This document shows positions 6,921 to 8,709 of a stretch of 8,709 nt of DNA, one piece after another (within the stretch, counting starts at the first letter, position 1; the number at the start of each line of letters is the position of its first letter). The translations under genes were made by a program, and so were the position numbers. The notes beneath the pieces were generated by a model, which did not search any database, had not been told where the DNA came from, and worked only from the letters and a program-made list of their open reading frames with translations. The DNA lies in contig JAYTQU010000406.1 in the NCBI GenBank assembly GCA_043746555.1, positions 1 through 8,709 on the forward strand, written 5' to 3'. This DNA is from CAZQYC01 sp043746555 (lineage in GTDB: Bacteria > Pseudomonadota > Gammaproteobacteria > Steroidobacterales > Steroidobacteraceae).

Positions 6921-8709
6921 TTATGCCGATTGCAGAGCAAAATCCAATTGCGCTTGCAAACTCCCTGCCGTAAGCGGGAACGCACTAGCCGCCAAGGCGC
7001 GCACTTCGCCAGGTGATGTGGCTCGCGAGTAATAGAAACCTTGTCCATCGTCGCAGCCGGCGGTGCGCAGAAATTCCGCTTGCGCCAAGGTCTCGACGCC
7101 TTCGGCGACGATCTTGAGCCCCAGTGTTTTTCCCAGCGCCACGATGGCGCGTACGATCGACTCGTCTTGAATGTCATCGGGAGTGCCGTGCACGAAGCTG
7201 CGATCCACTTTGATGCAATTCAAGTGAAATCGTTTTAGATAATTGAGCGAGGAATAGCCGGTGCCGAAATCGTCGAGCGCAACTTGCACACCCATGCGCG
7301 AGAGATGCTCGATCACGCTCGCGGCCGCGTCGGGATCGTTCATCACCATGCTTTCGGTCACTTCCAATCGCAGCCGCCACGGTTCGATGTCGGCGGCTGT
7401 TAGCGCATCGCGAATACGCGTCGCCAAATCCGCTCGACCGAATTGACGCGCCGATAGATTTACGGCTACTGTGGCGTCTTGCCAGCCGCTGGCAATCCAT
7501 CGCTTGACTTGTTGGCATGCGGTGCGCAACACCCACTCTCCGATCGGCACAATGAGACCGGTGTCTTCGGCCAAGCCGATAAAGCGCGTCGGCATAACCA
7601 ATCCCAATTGTGGATGCCGCCATCGTAGCAGTGCTTCCGCGCCACTCACGCGTCCGTTGGCGAAACTCACTGTGGGTTGATACTCGAGCAAGAATTCCTG
7701 TCGCGCCAACGCATGCGGTAAGCCGTTTTGTAGCGTGAATCGTTCCAGCGACGAGATATTCATTTCCGGCGAATACGATACGATCGTATTGCGTCCGAGC
7801 TGTTTGGCTCGATATACCGCCGCGTTTGCAGCGCGCAGCAGCGACTCGAAATCCTCGCCATCGTGCGGATAACGACTGACGCCGAGGCTCGCCGTGACGA
7901 AAACATCCTGACCGGCGATGCGAATCGGTCGTTCCACCGCAATACGAATGCGTTCCGCAAGTCGTTCGAATTCGGCCGAAGGCTCGCCGTTGCCGCGCGT
8001 CGCGCTTGCGATAGCCAATAAAGCGAACTCATCGCTTCCCAAGCGCGCCAACACGTCGTCGGCGTTACTGAGCTGTTGCAATCGTTCGGCGATGGCTTTG
8101 AGCAGCAAATCGCCCGCGGCATTACCGATTGTTTCGTTGACTGTCTTAAAGCCGTCCAGCTCGGTGACCAACAAGGCGAACACGCCGCCGGTGACGCGCG
8201 CTTGGTCGATAGCGGTTTGCAAATGCGCTGCCAGCGCAGTGCGATTCGGCAGACCCGTGAGTGAGTCGTAGCGCGAGAGGTAGTCGATGCGCCTCTCGAA
8301 TTCGCGAAAAGTCGATAAATCCGCAAACACCGCCGTGTAGTGCTCGATTGCGCCGCTTTGATCGCGCACCGCGCTAAAGCTAAATAGACCGGGAAAAAAC
8401 TCTCCGTCGGCGCGGCGCGTACGTAGTTCGCCTTTCCACGCGCCCTGTTGCGACACCGTCGCGCGAATATCTTCGAGCACAGAGTCGTTCGGATCGCCGA
8501 CAATCAATTCGCCGAAGTTGCGGCCCAGCGATTCCTCCGAGCTGTACCCGGTGAGCGTAACGAAGGCTTTATTCACGGTGACGACGCGCAGCTCGTTGTC
8601 GGTGATGACGACGCCTTCGGATAGGTGACGCAATGCATTCGCGTTGATCTTAAGTTGTTCTTCAGCGAGACGACGATCGGTCACGTTCAAATGCATCACC
8701 ACGGCGCCG
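6921..8709 (-). CDS. PAS-PAS-GGDEF-EAL cyclic-di-GMP turnover protein, N-terminus outside the window
   Basis: The gene enters from the right edge; 595 C-terminal codons are present. Residues are numbered from the GTG codon at 8702, which is an internal valine, not the start: the edge reads GAVVMHLNVTDRR, the typical end of a PAS domain. A second PAS follows (~18-130), then GGDEF (~140-305) and EAL (~325-575). EAL residues for metal and c-di-GMP hydrolysis are all visible: E356 (EALLRW), N415 (VNLSARQ), E447 (LEVTES), D477-D478 (DDFGTGYSS), K498 (IKVD), E534 (AEGVE) and Q554. The GGDEF half is less standard: GSDEF (222-226), E181 where the first metal-binding Asp normally sits (TELDGFK), and NADD (213-216) in place of the inhibitory RxxD. 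N189 and D198, which hold the guanine, are kept. The likely net activity is phosphodiesterase, with cyclase activity weak or GTP-regulatory; that is inference. Two PAS domains imply signal input. It lies first in the visible series, 155 bases before the kinase. Confidence 0.95.
   Translation of the reverse strand, partial: GAVVMHLNVTDRRLAEEQLKINANALRHLSEGVVITDNELRVVTVNKAFVTLTGYSSEESLGRNFGELIVGDPNDSVLEDIRATVSQQGAWKGELRTRRADGEFFPGLFSFSAVRDQSGAIEHYTAVFADLSTFREFERRIDYLSRYDSLTGLPNRTALAAHLQTAIDQARVTGGVFALLVTELDGFKTVNETIGNAAGDLLLKAIAERLQQLSNADDVLARLGSDEFALLAIASATRGNGEPSAEFERLAERIRIAVERPIRIAGQDVFVTASLGVSRYPHDGEDFESLLRAANAAVYRAKQLGRNTIVSYSPEMNISSLERFTLQNGLPHALARQEFLLEYQPTVSFANGRVSGAEALLRWRHPQLGLVMPTRFIGLAEDTGLIVPIGEWVLRTACQQVKRWIASGWQDATVAVNLSARQFGRADLATRIRDALTAADIEPWRLRLEVTESMVMNDPDAAASVIEHLSRMGVQVALDDFGTGYSSLNYLKRFHLNCIKVDRSFVHGTPDDIQDESIVRAIVALGKTLGLKIVAEGVETLAQAEFLRTAGCDDGQGFYYSRATSPGEVRALAASAFPLTAGSLQAQLDFALQSA

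Noticed and set aside
8700..8702. GTG at 8702 as the real start of the GGDEF-EAL protein.
   Set aside because: The codons before it continue a typical PAS-domain ending (GAV followed by VMHLNVTDRR), so the gene clearly extends beyond the window.

Overview
The window looks like chromosomal DNA of a Gram-negative bacterium. It is moderately GC-rich by eye, and the protein families (a BrkB/YihY inner-membrane protein with a long C-terminal domain, a composite GGDEF-EAL protein, a ParE-like toxin remnant) suggest a proteobacterium, probably a gammaproteobacterium. That placement is inferred from families only; no rRNA or marker gene is present.

Layout. Bases 3-191 (+) hold a short, apparently internally deleted RelE/ParE-type toxin gene whose antitoxin would lie just left of the window. 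Bases 192-528 are non-coding, with two inverted repeats and no convincing gene. The remaining ~8.2 kb is one minus-strand series, so transcription runs from high to low coordinates: (1) the C-terminal ~595 residues of a PAS-PAS-GGDEF-EAL cyclic-di-GMP enzyme (8709-6921, entering from outside the window); (2) after a 155-base gap, a 1481-residue membrane sensor histidine kinase with about 8 membrane segments, an extracytoplasmic region, four PAS domains, one GAF domain and a complete HisKA/HATPase core (6765-2320); (3) after 47 bases, a stand-alone receiver-domain response regulator of the CheY/Rcp1 type (2272-1844); (4) 16 bases further on, a six-segment BrkB/YihY-family membrane protein with a C-terminal winged-helix-like domain (1827-529).

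How they may work together (inference). The kinase has no fused receiver and the neighbouring regulator is a receiver with no output domain, so the two look like a dedicated pair: H1269 of the kinase would pass phosphate to D65 of the regulator, which would then act by protein contact. The tight spacing of kinase, regulator and BrkB/YihY genes suggests one transcript and makes the membrane protein a candidate member of the pathway. In the upstream GGDEF-EAL protein all expected EAL catalytic residues are present, while the GGDEF half has substitutions at a metal-binding position, in the signature motif and at the inhibitory site, so it may be mainly a c-di-GMP phosphodiesterase.

I did not find a CRISPR array, tRNA, rRNA, insertion sequence or prophage. 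The region is mostly conventional signalling machinery. The points most worth checking are the receiver/BrkB coupling, the unassigned kinase sensor region, the asymmetric GGDEF-EAL, and a 13-base repeat between the kinase and regulator genes.
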